From NCBI GenBank assembly GCA_022448245.1, contig JAKVCO010000014.1, forward strand, positions 1 through 64,000: DNA of 64,000 nucleotides. Reading direction: 5' to 3'. This document shows, piece after piece, positions 9,277 through 18,073 of this stretch. The DNA is from Paracoccaceae bacterium (GTDB taxonomy: Bacteria > Pseudomonadota > Alphaproteobacteria > Rhodobacterales > Rhodobacteraceae). The notes beneath the pieces were generated by a model. That model saw nothing but the letters and a program-made list of their open reading frames with translations. It was not told the DNA's origin and ran no database searches. The position numbers and the translations under genes were made by a program. The first letter of the stretch is position 1; the number at the start of each line of letters is the position of its first letter.

Positions 9277-10431
9277 ATGCTGATGGGCCTGAACGACTGC
9301 CACAATTTTCAGGATTTTCGGAAGCTGGCAAAGAAACGTCTGCCCGGGCCGATCTTTCACTACATCGATGGTGCGGCAGATGATGAGATCACCTACCGCC
9401 GCAACACGTCCTCCTTTGACGATGTGGATCTGATCCCATCGGTGCTGAACGGCGTGCAGGACGTGGACATGAGCGTGGAAGTGATGGGCCAAAAGCTCGA
9501 CATGCCGATCTACTGTGCACCTACCGCTTTGCAGCGTCTCTTCCACCATGAGGGGGAGCGTGGCGTGGCCCGCGCGGCCACCAAGCACGGGACGATGTTT
9601 GGCGTGTCCTCGCTCGCAACTGTGACCGTGGAGGAGATCGAGAAGCTCGCCCCCGGCCCGAAGATGTTTCAGTTCTACTTCCACAAGGACCGTGGTCTGA
9701 ACGACGCCCTGCTCGAGCGTGCGCGCGCCGCGAACTTCAACGTCATGGCCCTAACGGTGGACACGATCACCGGCGGCAACCGTGAACGCGACTTGCGCAC
9801 TGGCTTCACCTCTCCCCCCAAGCTCACGCCCGCCTCGATCATGTCCTTCGCCACGCACCCGATGTGGGCCTACAACTGGTTCACCAAGGAAAAGTTCGAC
9901 ATGCCGCACCTGTCGGGCCACGTTAAAGCGGGCACCAATGTTGCGGTCAGCGTGGGCGAATACTTCTCGACGATGCTTGACCAGAACATGAACTGGAAAG
10001 ACGCCGAGGAGCTTTGCAAGAAGTGGGACGGCCAGTTCGCCCTCAAAGGCATCATGAGCGTCGAGGACGCCAAGCGCGCCGTCGACATCGGCTGTACCGG
10101 CATCATGGTTTCGAACCACGGCGGTCGCCAGCTTGATGGCTCCCGCGCGCCCTTCGATCAGTTGGCGGAGATTTGTGACGCCGTGGGCGACAAAATCGAC
10201 GTGATCTGTGAAGGCGGCATTCAGCGCGGCACCCACGTGCTCAAAGCGCTCTCCGTGGGCGCGAAGGCGTGCTCCGGCGGACGCCTCTACCTTTACGCAT
10301 TGGCCGCAGCCGGTGGCGCAGGTGTCGAAAAGGCACTGGGCAACCTGCGGGTCGAGATCGAGCGCGACATGAAGCTGATGGGCATCACGAGCCTCGATCA
10401 GCTGTCCCGCGACAACCTGCGTTTCCGCTAA
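9277..10431 (+). CDS. lldD: FMN-dependent alpha-hydroxy-acid dehydrogenase (L-lactate dehydrogenase type)
   Basis: A 384-residue protein of the FMN-dependent alpha-hydroxy-acid oxidase family. FHYIDGAADDEITYRRN near the N-terminus carries the substrate-binding tyrosine region. IYCAPTALQRLFHHEGE and MFQFYFHKDR are FMN-site segments. SNHGGRQLDGSRAPFDQL contains the catalytic histidine and substrate arginine, and GGIQRGTHVLKAL plus GGRLYLYALAAAG close the barrel. It would oxidise L-lactate or a close 2-hydroxy acid and pass electrons to the respiratory chain. GGAGG at 9267-9271 precedes ATG 9277. The inverted repeat just upstream suggests substrate-dependent control. The symbol is by family; glycolate or another 2-hydroxy acid remains possible. 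Confidence 0.88.
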   Translation: MLMGLNDCHNFQDFRKLAKKRLPGPIFHYIDGAADDEITYRRNTSSFDDVDLIPSVLNGVQDVDMSVEVMGQKLDMPIYCAPTALQRLFHHEGERGVARAATKHGTMFGVSSLATVTVEEIEKLAPGPKMFQFYFHKDRGLNDALLERARAANFNVMALTVDTITGGNRERDLRTGFTSPPKLTPASIMSFATHPMWAYNWFTKEKFDMPHLSGHVKAGTNVAVSVGEYFSTMLDQNMNWKDAEELCKKWDGQFALKGIMSVEDAKRAVDIGCTGIMVSNHGGRQLDGSRAPFDQLAEICDAVGDKIDVICEGGIQRGTHVLKALSVGAKACSGGRLYLYALAAAGGAGVEKALGNLRVEIERDMKLMGITSLDQLSRDNLRFR

Positions 10432-10518
10432 AAGCGCGACGCGCTCCGCTTGAGAATTTCGGAAGGCGGCCTTCAACTGAGGGCAGCTTTTCTTTTGCGG
10501 TGAATGCCAGACGGCGCC

Positions 10519-13500
10519 TTAGTAGTCGCGTTCCCAGAAGATACCGATGCCGGTCTCTCCTTCGCTCGATGCGGATCCTTGAAGGCGGGTGTTGTCGTTG
10601 AGATCAAAGTTCAGATTGATCGTCGTCGATCCTCCGGCGCCCAGCTCGACTTCGGAGTACAGATTCTCACTGATCGTGGCCCCAATGGCGAGCTCCGCTT
10701 CACCCGTATCGGCATCGGTGCGCAGATCAAGATCGTCCACGCCAAGCGAATTACGCGCGTCTTCCAGCACGCCGTTCCCGGCCCGCCCCGAGAGCTTGCG
10801 GACCGAGTTCACAAGCCGCGCCACCTGAAACGCCGATAGAGTTTCGATCCCACGCCCAAAGAGGACACGGGCCAAAATCTCGTCTTCAGGCAGCTCGGGT
10901 GAGGAGGTCAGCGAAAGCTCCGGATTATCCATCGGCCCGCTCAACCCGATCTGCGCGGTGATGTCTTCCACGGTCGTCTGCGCCACGATCTCCATCGTCG
11001 GAATAAGGGCGCCCGAGACGGTGATCGCCCCTTGTGTCAGATCCAGACGGCGCCCGAGGAAGTCGAGCCTGCCGCGTGTGAGCTCGAGCTCGCCCGTAGG
11101 AATGGGGTTCGAGGTCGTCCCCGTGACGCGCACACCGCCATTGAACCCGGCATCAAGACCCCTTCCACGGACAAAGACCGGCGTTTCTGCGGTGAGGGCG
11201 ATATCTAGGTTGATGTTCGGCCCACCTGTCCCGGCCTGTTGCGCTACGCCGGAGATATCGATGCCTGCGCGGTCCAAGGTTCGGCGTACATCGCTGGACG
11301 CGCCCGTGTGGCGAATGGCGGGGATCGCAGGTGCAGAGCCAAGGCCCGTATCGGGAATTCTGATCTCGGTGTCGGCGATGGCCACGCTGCCGGTGATCCT
11401 CAACTGGCGTTGGGCCGCCCCTTGCAGCGCAAGATCGAGCGTCGTGCGGTTCTCGAGGACATCCGCGTAGCGCACCGGAAGCCGGACAGCATCGATCGTA
11501 AGGTCGACGGGGAATGGCGCGGTGAGCCCGGCCGTTCCTCCGATATTGATCGGTCGCCCCTCGAGAGAGGCCTGAGCGCTGATCCAAGCACGGCCATTTG
11601 CCACGTCTACATCCGCGGTGATGGGCTGAAGCGTGATCCCGTTGTCGGGGTCAAATAGGCGACCCTCACTAACCGCGACCGTCCCAACGAGGTTCTCCAG
11701 CGCGGGCAGCCCGTTCAGCGTCACGTCGAAGGAAGCTTGACCCCCAAGCCCTCGTCCGGCCGCAAAGCTCTGAGCAATTGCCAGGGGCAGGTTCCCGGCG
11801 GCCTGAATGGCCACAGCGCCGCCCGGCAAATTCACCTGTCCGCGCGCATCTGCCCGTGCACCTGAGTCCGTGGCGAGCGCCAGGTCAAAGGCCGGTGTTC
11901 CAGTGAGATTCGTCAGCGAGCCATCGACGTTTGCCCCACCGTTCAGCCCCGGGGCGAAAGTCGCGAGCGACGCTAAGCGCGCCCGAAAATCGAGGCGGGA
12001 GCTGTTGCCCAATGGGCGCCCTGCAATGTTGGCTGTAATGCCCGGCGTGGCCGTGAGATCGGCGTTGATCGCAAGATCGCCCGTGGGATTCTCGATCCGC
12101 ACTTGGGCGGTAGCAGGCCCTCTGAGTTGCGGCACCAGAAAGCCAAAATCAGCCAACGTAGCCTCAAGATCGATGCCTTGCTGGGCACCGGTAGCCCGCC
12201 CCTGAATGCGCGCCTCGATCCCCGGCGTGGCCGAAAGAACAGCATCGATCAAAGGACCGTTGGAGAGGTCGGAGATACGCGCAGTGAACGTCGCAGGGCC
12301 CGGCAAAGGCGCTACAAATTCAGCAAGCTCGCTCACCTCTGCAGCGACCGAGAACGCCTGCGCGGGGCCCGACGTGGTGCCCTCGATGCGGGCCACGATG
12401 CCCGGGTTCGCTGTCAGATCGAGCGCGAGAAGCGGGAATTCCGGCGCGAGGTCGAGGGTGCCCGTAAACGCCGCCGTTCCCGTGAGCTGTTCGACGAAGC
12501 GGCCAACCTCTGCCAGTGAGCCTTTAAAGGCGACAGAGGGCCTATCACCCGCGAGGGTGCCGTCAACTGAGGCGGCCATGCCGAATTCAGTTTCGACCTG
12601 CCCCGCCAGGGCTTGCCGCCCCTGCAGATCCTCCAAAGTCACGTCGAGCTGAACGGGCCCCTCCACGATCTCGTTAAAGAGCCCCACGTCACGCAAGCGC
12701 GCGGTCACCGCCAAACCGCCGTCTTCGGCATCGACATTTCCGCTCACGCGCGCGGTCAGCTCAGGGTTGTCGAGCGAGAATCTCTCAATCGCGGTGCCGC
12801 TCTCGTCCCGGCGCACAGCGATGGCCAGATCTGATTGCGGGGTCAGAAGTGGCTCAAGCGCCTCCACCCCGATGTCGATCCCAGCAGATGACCCATCGAG
12901 GGAGACCGCGATAGCGCCGCCTGGCAACTCAGCCTCAAGCGCCACATCCGCACGGATTTCACCCGCAAGGCTTTGGCCCGCCAGCTGAGAAAACGGTGCA
13001 AGATCGGCTGCGGTGAGCGCGACCTCGGCATTCAACGCCATGCGTCCGTCGGTGGGCGTGGCCGATGCACGGCCCGTCGCCGCGAGATGCGCCGCCTCAA
13101 GAGAAAGATCCTCGAGCTCCAGGGAGCCATCTGCGCCCGCAATCAGGTTAGTTGAAAGCGCGAGCGAAGACCCAAGCGCCTCCTGCAGGCCCGGATCGCC
13201 CGGGATCTCAAGCCCTGCGACGGCTGCCACGATGCGTCCGTCAAAGATCGTGCGCGCTTCTGGCGTTAACGGCCCCGCGCACTCGAGACTGAGGGTGTCG
13301 ATCACCACGCCCTGCGCGTCCACGCCACGGGCCACGACGTCAAAATCCAAAGCGTCCGACACAGACGCGTCAAAGCTGAGATCGAGTTCAGCTTCGAGCA
13401 GCGTCACATTACTGCCCGGCAGCGAAATCCGATCCCCCTCGCCCAACACGCCGGAAAGTGCGAAGCGTTCCGGCGCGCCGCTCGCATTCAGATCCGCAGA

Positions 13501-14442
13501 GCCCTGAAGCGTCAGCGCTTGGGCCGAAACCAGAAGCTCACTGACGCTGAACGCGCCGTCGTCGGCAGCGAGCCCCCGTGCCTCAACCTTGGTGTCATCG
13601 CCAAAGAAAGCGCGCGATCCTTCATCGACGAGGGGGCGAATGTCACCGCTAATATTTGCCACGAAAGAGCGCCCAGATCCGTTGGCGGCCAACGTCACTT
13701 GGCCTGAGACACGCTCTGCCCCATCGGTTGCCAATTGGATGTCGGCGCCAAAATCATCGAGCGGGCCCGCGCCCTGCACGGTCAGGCTGACCGACGGCAA
13801 TCCGGGCAGATCGAGAAGCCGCGCAAGCACGCCCTCTGCTGGTTCGCTCACAGCAACGTCGATGGCAAAGGCATCCGCCTCGGGATCATAGTCTACGGCA
13901 AATTTCGCGGTGCCCCGGCGGCCATCCAAACGTTCGGCATCCAGATCGATGGTTAGCGCACCGTTTGCCAACAACGCAGACAAAGTAGCGCGTGCTTCGA
14001 GGGCTTGGCCGAGGACAGGATCGCCCACCAAAATCCGATCCACCGCCAAGCGATCGATCTGGATGGCGACCGGCAGATCAGGAATTCTAAAGCCGGACGC
14101 CTGCGCTTCAGGCGCCTCCACACCTTTCGCCGGCAGCGGTAGGCGGAAAAGCTCGATCCGTTCGGCGGACAGCTCTTGCACTTCCAACCGCCCGCTGAGG
14201 AGCGCGCCGCGGTTCCAGTCGAGCTGCAGGCCCGTGAGTTCGATCCAGACACCGTCCGCGTCCGAGACACGCAGCGCGTCCATCGTGGCCTGCGCCGTCA
14301 GCGCACCGGCGAAACCGTCGATCTCGATCACCCGATCCTCAGAAGACAGCCGGTTTTCGAGGAAAGATTCAAGGCGTGCGTTTTGTGCGCTGGCCAGCAT
14401 TGGCAGCACACAGAGTACGAAGGCGAGGATAAGCCGTGCCAT
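10519..14442 (-). CDS. tamB: Translocation and assembly module protein TamB
   Basis: A 1307-residue protein with an N-terminal signal/anchor (ARLILAFVLCVLPMLASAQ), a very long repetitive beta-rich body and the C-terminal TamB (DUF490) domain. The domain carries TRGRLDFLGRRLDLTQGAI and DEILARVLFGRG, and the protein ends GIGIFWERDY. Family members span the periplasm as a hydrophobic groove between inner membrane and TamA or another outer-membrane partner, helping outer-membrane protein assembly and phospholipid transport. Length is normal. Its ATG overlaps the tamA stop by one base (TGATG), so translation is probably coupled. It ends convergently with the lactate-type dehydrogenase gene. Confidence 0.95.
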   Translation of the reverse strand: MARLILAFVLCVLPMLASAQNARLESFLENRLSSEDRVIEIDGFAGALTAQATMDALRVSDADGVWIELTGLQLDWNRGALLSGRLEVQELSAERIELFRLPLPAKGVEAPEAQASGFRIPDLPVAIQIDRLAVDRILVGDPVLGQALEARATLSALLANGALTIDLDAERLDGRRGTAKFAVDYDPEADAFAIDVAVSEPAEGVLARLLDLPGLPSVSLTVQGAGPLDDFGADIQLATDGAERVSGQVTLAANGSGRSFVANISGDIRPLVDEGSRAFFGDDTKVEARGLAADDGAFSVSELLVSAQALTLQGSADLNASGAPERFALSGVLGEGDRISLPGSNVTLLEAELDLSFDASVSDALDFDVVARGVDAQGVVIDTLSLECAGPLTPEARTIFDGRIVAAVAGLEIPGDPGLQEALGSSLALSTNLIAGADGSLELEDLSLEAAHLAATGRASATPTDGRMALNAEVALTAADLAPFSQLAGQSLAGEIRADVALEAELPGGAIAVSLDGSSAGIDIGVEALEPLLTPQSDLAIAVRRDESGTAIERFSLDNPELTARVSGNVDAEDGGLAVTARLRDVGLFNEIVEGPVQLDVTLEDLQGRQALAGQVETEFGMAASVDGTLAGDRPSVAFKGSLAEVGRFVEQLTGTAAFTGTLDLAPEFPLLALDLTANPGIVARIEGTTSGPAQAFSVAAEVSELAEFVAPLPGPATFTARISDLSNGPLIDAVLSATPGIEARIQGRATGAQQGIDLEATLADFGFLVPQLRGPATAQVRIENPTGDLAINADLTATPGITANIAGRPLGNSSRLDFRARLASLATFAPGLNGGANVDGSLTNLTGTPAFDLALATDSGARADARGQVNLPGGAVAIQAAGNLPLAIAQSFAAGRGLGGQASFDVTLNGLPALENLVGTVAVSEGRLFDPDNGITLQPITADVDVANGRAWISAQASLEGRPINIGGTAGLTAPFPVDLTIDAVRLPVRYADVLENRTTLDLALQGAAQRQLRITGSVAIADTEIRIPDTGLGSAPAIPAIRHTGASSDVRRTLDRAGIDISGVAQQAGTGGPNINLDIALTAETPVFVRGRGLDAGFNGGVRVTGTTSNPIPTGELELTRGRLDFLGRRLDLTQGAITVSGALIPTMEIVAQTTVEDITAQIGLSGPMDNPELSLTSSPELPEDEILARVLFGRGIETLSAFQVARLVNSVRKLSGRAGNGVLEDARNSLGVDDLDLRTDADTGEAELAIGATISENLYSEVELGAGGSTTINLNFDLNDNTRLQGSASSEGETGIGIFWERDY

Positions 14443-16229
14443 CAGAACGCCTGCCCGAGGCCGATATAGAGCCCGTAGGTCGTGTCATCGTCGGAGGAGC
14501 CGCCGATCGGCACGCCCACATCAACCCGCAAGGGACCAAAGGCCGTGTTGTAGCGGAGCCCGATCCCGGCACCTGCTTGGCTGTCGCCATCCGCGAAATC
14601 GCCTTCGCGCGCGACAAATCCGTAGTCCACAAATCCCACAACGCCCAGCGCCTCGGTGATGCCCTGGCGTAATTCGAGCGACAGGCCTGCAAAGCTCTGC
14701 CCGCCGGTTAGCTCATCGCCCGGAAGAGGTACGCCCAGGGATTGGAAGCCCTGCCCACGCACTGTGCCTCCCCCGCCCGAGAAGAAGAGGAGGTCAGGGG
14801 GCGTGCCCTCGACAGAAGCCCCTTGGATCGACCCGATCTGGAAGCGCCCGGCAACGACCGTCCGCTCGCCCAGCGCGCGATAGGCACGGGCGTCACCGCG
14901 CAGCACGACACCCGTTTCACTGTCGCTGAACCCGATGAAGGGTTCGACCGCGGCCGACAAGAAGTAGCCGGAGGTTGGGTTCAAGCTGTCATCGCGCCGA
15001 TCAAGGACTGCGTCTGCCAGCAAGGTCACGTGGCTGAATTCGCGCGTGCCGAAGGCATCGGTGCTCTCGGAGAACCGAAAACCAGCGAGGAGGCCGATCT
15101 CGAACTCCTCGCTCACCTCGCGGGAGCGGCGGGCGCCAAATTCAATCAGGCTTTGTTCGAAAGCTGCCTCGTCGAGGCGCTCGAAAGCGGCGGAGATATC
15201 AAGCTGGTCATCTGCACGGTGGAAACCGGGTATCGAAAGGAGCGCGCGGACCGAATAATCGACCCCGCCCGAGTTCCCCCCGATGCCGGAAACACCTGCA
15301 TCGAAACGCAGTCTCTCAGCGCCAACGAAGAAGTTGCGGTGGAGCCAGAACGTCTCCAGCGTTAGCCCCTCGGTCGAGGAAAGCTCTGCCCCGAAGCCAA
15401 GCCGGCGCAGCGGCGCGGGGTCGAGTTCGAGCTCAATATCAAGCGATCCGTCGGCGTTGGGCAGCTCTGCCTCGCGCGCGACGACCGAGCTGAACGTCCC
15501 CGTCGCCACAAGCCGCGAGCGCGCTTTCGTCACGTCGTCGGGGGAGAATGCTGCGCCGGTGGGCAGGCCTGCGATGGTCAACACCCGTTCGGGCCGCACG
15601 GAGGTGTCCGGCGGCACCACAAGCCGTCCGAAGGTAAGCGCGGGACCCGGTGCCACAAAGAGCTCCACATCCAGCTCAGAGACCGCATGGCGTGCCGTGA
15701 TGCGCTGGCCCGTAATCTGTGCCTTTGCGTGGGATGCATCGCGCCAATCGTCGATGGCAGTTGAAGCCGCATTGCGGATGATGCTGGTTGAGGCCGCCTG
15801 CCCCGGCGCGAGGCCTGTCGTGCCTGCGCTTCCGGGCGCCAGTGGCGTCACCTCTGCGCGCCCAAAGGTGAACCGGGGTCCGGGATCAACGCGGACCTCG
15901 ATGGGCCGCACGTTTGCGGGAGGATTGAACGGTGAAATCTGTGAGACTTCGCGACCATTCATGCGGATCGAGATGCTCGCGCCGAAATAGCCCTCGTCGT
16001 AGAGGGCCGCCAGCAGGCGCTCGTAGTCGCCGCGCGCCGTGGCCACCAGATCCGCAGCCGAAGTCTCAGCCTCAGCCTGCAAAACAAGCGAGGTCATCAG
16101 CAGGCGTTCCTGCAACGCCTCATTTGTAACACTCAGGGTCAATTGTTGGGAAGAGACCGCGCCAGCAAGAAGGCCAGTCAGCGCAATTGCTCGAAGTATG
16201 GTCTGGTACAAAAGTGACAGTACGGGCAT
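14442..16229 (-). CDS. tamA: Outer-membrane assembly protein TamA (BamA/Omp85 family)
   Basis: A 595-residue Omp85-family protein. A hydrophobic N-terminus acts as signal peptide (ALTGLLAGAVSSQQ, about residues 17-30). POTRA-type periplasmic domains follow (for example the segments around EGYFGASISIRMNG and AEVTPLAPGSAG). The C-terminal half is a 16-strand-type beta barrel with the VRGQGFQSLG motif characteristic of the family's lid loop and a terminal phenylalanine. It should sit in the outer membrane and work with TamB encoded directly downstream. It is transcribed divergently from the glycogen operon. Confidence 0.94.
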   Translation of the reverse strand: MPVLSLLYQTILRAIALTGLLAGAVSSQQLTLSVTNEALQERLLMTSLVLQAEAETSAADLVATARGDYERLLAALYDEGYFGASISIRMNGREVSQISPFNPPANVRPIEVRVDPGPRFTFGRAEVTPLAPGSAGTTGLAPGQAASTSIIRNAASTAIDDWRDASHAKAQITGQRITARHAVSELDVELFVAPGPALTFGRLVVPPDTSVRPERVLTIAGLPTGAAFSPDDVTKARSRLVATGTFSSVVAREAELPNADGSLDIELELDPAPLRRLGFGAELSSTEGLTLETFWLHRNFFVGAERLRFDAGVSGIGGNSGGVDYSVRALLSIPGFHRADDQLDISAAFERLDEAAFEQSLIEFGARRSREVSEEFEIGLLAGFRFSESTDAFGTREFSHVTLLADAVLDRRDDSLNPTSGYFLSAAVEPFIGFSDSETGVVLRGDARAYRALGERTVVAGRFQIGSIQGASVEGTPPDLLFFSGGGGTVRGQGFQSLGVPLPGDELTGGQSFAGLSLELRQGITEALGVVGFVDYGFVAREGDFADGDSQAGAGIGLRYNTAFGPLRVDVGVPIGGSSDDDTTYGLYIGLGQAF

Positions 16230-16321
16230 TGCGTCTCAAGCTTGGTGGCCACACAGCCTAGAACGTGGTGCTGTTGCCCCTAAGGGCAAATCACGCGTCG
16301 CGGAGCGATGCAACTGATTGA

Positions 16322-16352
16322 GCCCCGGCAAGTTCCGAAACTTCGCCGGGGC
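16322..16352 (+). promoter_or_regulatory. Strong hairpin in the leader of the glycogen operon
   Basis: GCCCCGGC (16322-16329) pairs with GCCGGGGC (16345-16352). Inside it AAGTT (16330-16334) pairs with AACTT (16339-16343) around a CCGA loop, leaving one bulged C. The 13-pair stem ends 20 bases before ATG 16373, just ahead of the AGGGA ribosome-binding site. No run of T follows, so it does not look like a standard terminator. It more likely stabilises the mRNA 5' end or affects translation. Confidence 0.5.
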
Positions 16353-16372
16353 ACAGAACAGAGGGAAAATGA

Positions 16373-17965
16373 ATGTCGCAGGATGATTGGTGGAAAGGGT
16401 CGGTCACGTATCAGATCTACCCGCGCTCTTTTATGGATGCGTCCGGTAATGGCGTTGGCGACATCAAGGGCATCATCAGCAAGCTCGACTACGTGGCCTC
16501 TCTAGGGGTGGACGCGATCTGGCTATCGCCTGTGTTTACCTCGCCCATGCGGGACATGGGGTATGACGTCTCTGACTATCTGGATATCGACCCCCTCTTC
16601 GGGACACTCGCGGATTTCGACGCGATGATCGAAAAGGCGCACGCCCTCGGTCTGAAGATCATCGTCGATCAGGTGATCAGCCATGCGTCAGACCAGCACC
16701 CTTTCTTTGAGGAAAGCCGCCAGAGCCGCGACAACCCAAAAGCGGATTGGTTTGTGTGGGGCGATGCCAACTATGATGGCACGCCGCCCTCGAACTGGAT
16801 GAGCATTTTCGGCGGTCCGGCGTGGACATGGGATACCCGCCGCAAGCAGTACTACATGCACAATTTCCTGAGCACGCAGCCGGACTGGAACTTCCACAAC
16901 CCGGAAGTGCAGGACTATCATCTGGAGTGCATGGAGTTCTGGCTCAAGCGCGGCGTCGATGGCTTCCGCTTGGACACGGTAAACTACTACTTCCACGACA
17001 AGCTTTTGCGCGACAACCCGGCCAACCATTTCGAATGGGGCCCGGACGCAGCCAAGCCCGTGGATATGCAGTACTGCCTCTTCTCCAAATCACAGCCCGA
17101 GAACCTTGCCTTTCTAGAGCGGCTTCGGACGCTTCTCGACAAATACGATGCCCGCACGACCGTGGGCGAGGTTGGCGACAATCACCAGTCCATCGACCTC
17201 ATGGGCCAGTACACCTCTGAGGGGCGCCTCCACATGGCGTATTCCTTCGAGCTCCTTGGCCCTGACTATACGCCCGAGCATTTCCGCAGCCGGATCGAGC
17301 GCTTCTTTGATGGCGCGCCGGATGGATGGCCCTGTTGGGCATTCTCGAACCACGACGTGCCGCGTCATGCAGGGCGTTTTCTGCCGAACGGCAAATCGCT
17401 CGACGCAATCGCCAAGCAATCGGCGGCACTGCTTCTCACCTTCCGCGGGTCTGTGTGCCTCTACCAAGGCGAAGAACTCGGCCTCGTGGACACGGAGCTG
17501 GAATTCCACGAGCTGACCGACGTGCAGGGCATTGCCTATTGGCCGGAACCTGTGGGCCGCGACAACAACCGCACCCCTATCCCGTGGACGAAAGACGGGC
17601 CCAACGCGGGTTTCTCGGATGCCAACGCAACATGGCTCCCCGTCAAAGCCCCCGCCAAAGCGCGTGCCGTCGACCAGCAAGAAACCAAATCAGATAGCGT
17701 TTTGAACTTTTATCGACGCTTCCTGAAGATGCGTCAGGCCCATGAAGATCTCCGCACCGGCGAGCAACGCTTCCTCGACCTGCCCGAACCCCTGCTAGGC
17801 TACGAGCGCGGCAACGGATTCGTGTGCCTCTTTAACCTTTCCAAGAGGAAAGCTACAGCCAAACTGCCCTACGCGGTCGAGGCCGAAGTTGCAGAGGCGG
17901 CCACGTTAGGGAAAGATCGTGTAGACCTTGATCCCAACGGATTTCTCGTGGCGAAACGGCTCTGA
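16373..17965 (+). CDS. GH13 alpha-glucosidase / oligo-glucosidase
   Basis: A 530-residue cytoplasmic GH13 enzyme. It starts WWKGSVTYQIYPRSF, the typical alpha-glucosidase opening. Catalytic motifs are visible in order: DQVISHAS (region I), GFRLDTVN with the nucleophile Asp near residue 200 (II), TVGEVGD with the acid/base Glu near 265 (III) and FSNHDVPRH with the transition-state Asp near 327 (IV). It should hydrolyse alpha-1,4 or alpha-1,6 links in short maltooligosaccharides. It heads the glycogen operon, so it probably recycles oligosaccharides released by GlgX, or handles imported maltose or trehalose-type sugars. AGGGA precedes the ATG. Confidence 0.92.
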   Translation: MSQDDWWKGSVTYQIYPRSFMDASGNGVGDIKGIISKLDYVASLGVDAIWLSPVFTSPMRDMGYDVSDYLDIDPLFGTLADFDAMIEKAHALGLKIIVDQVISHASDQHPFFEESRQSRDNPKADWFVWGDANYDGTPPSNWMSIFGGPAWTWDTRRKQYYMHNFLSTQPDWNFHNPEVQDYHLECMEFWLKRGVDGFRLDTVNYYFHDKLLRDNPANHFEWGPDAAKPVDMQYCLFSKSQPENLAFLERLRTLLDKYDARTTVGEVGDNHQSIDLMGQYTSEGRLHMAYSFELLGPDYTPEHFRSRIERFFDGAPDGWPCWAFSNHDVPRHAGRFLPNGKSLDAIAKQSAALLLTFRGSVCLYQGEELGLVDTELEFHELTDVQGIAYWPEPVGRDNNRTPIPWTKDGPNAGFSDANATWLPVKAPAKARAVDQQETKSDSVLNFYRRFLKMRQAHEDLRTGEQRFLDLPEPLLGYERGNGFVCLFNLSKRKATAKLPYAVEAEVAEAATLGKDRVDLDPNGFLVAKRL

Positions 17966-18073
17966 GCTATGCATCCCGTGCAACCCGGGGCTTAGTCAGG
18001 AGGGGTTGCTCGAATTTCCTACCCATGAGAGGGCCGTTAGCGATAACAATTGGGAAAAAGCACAGGGATAGCC

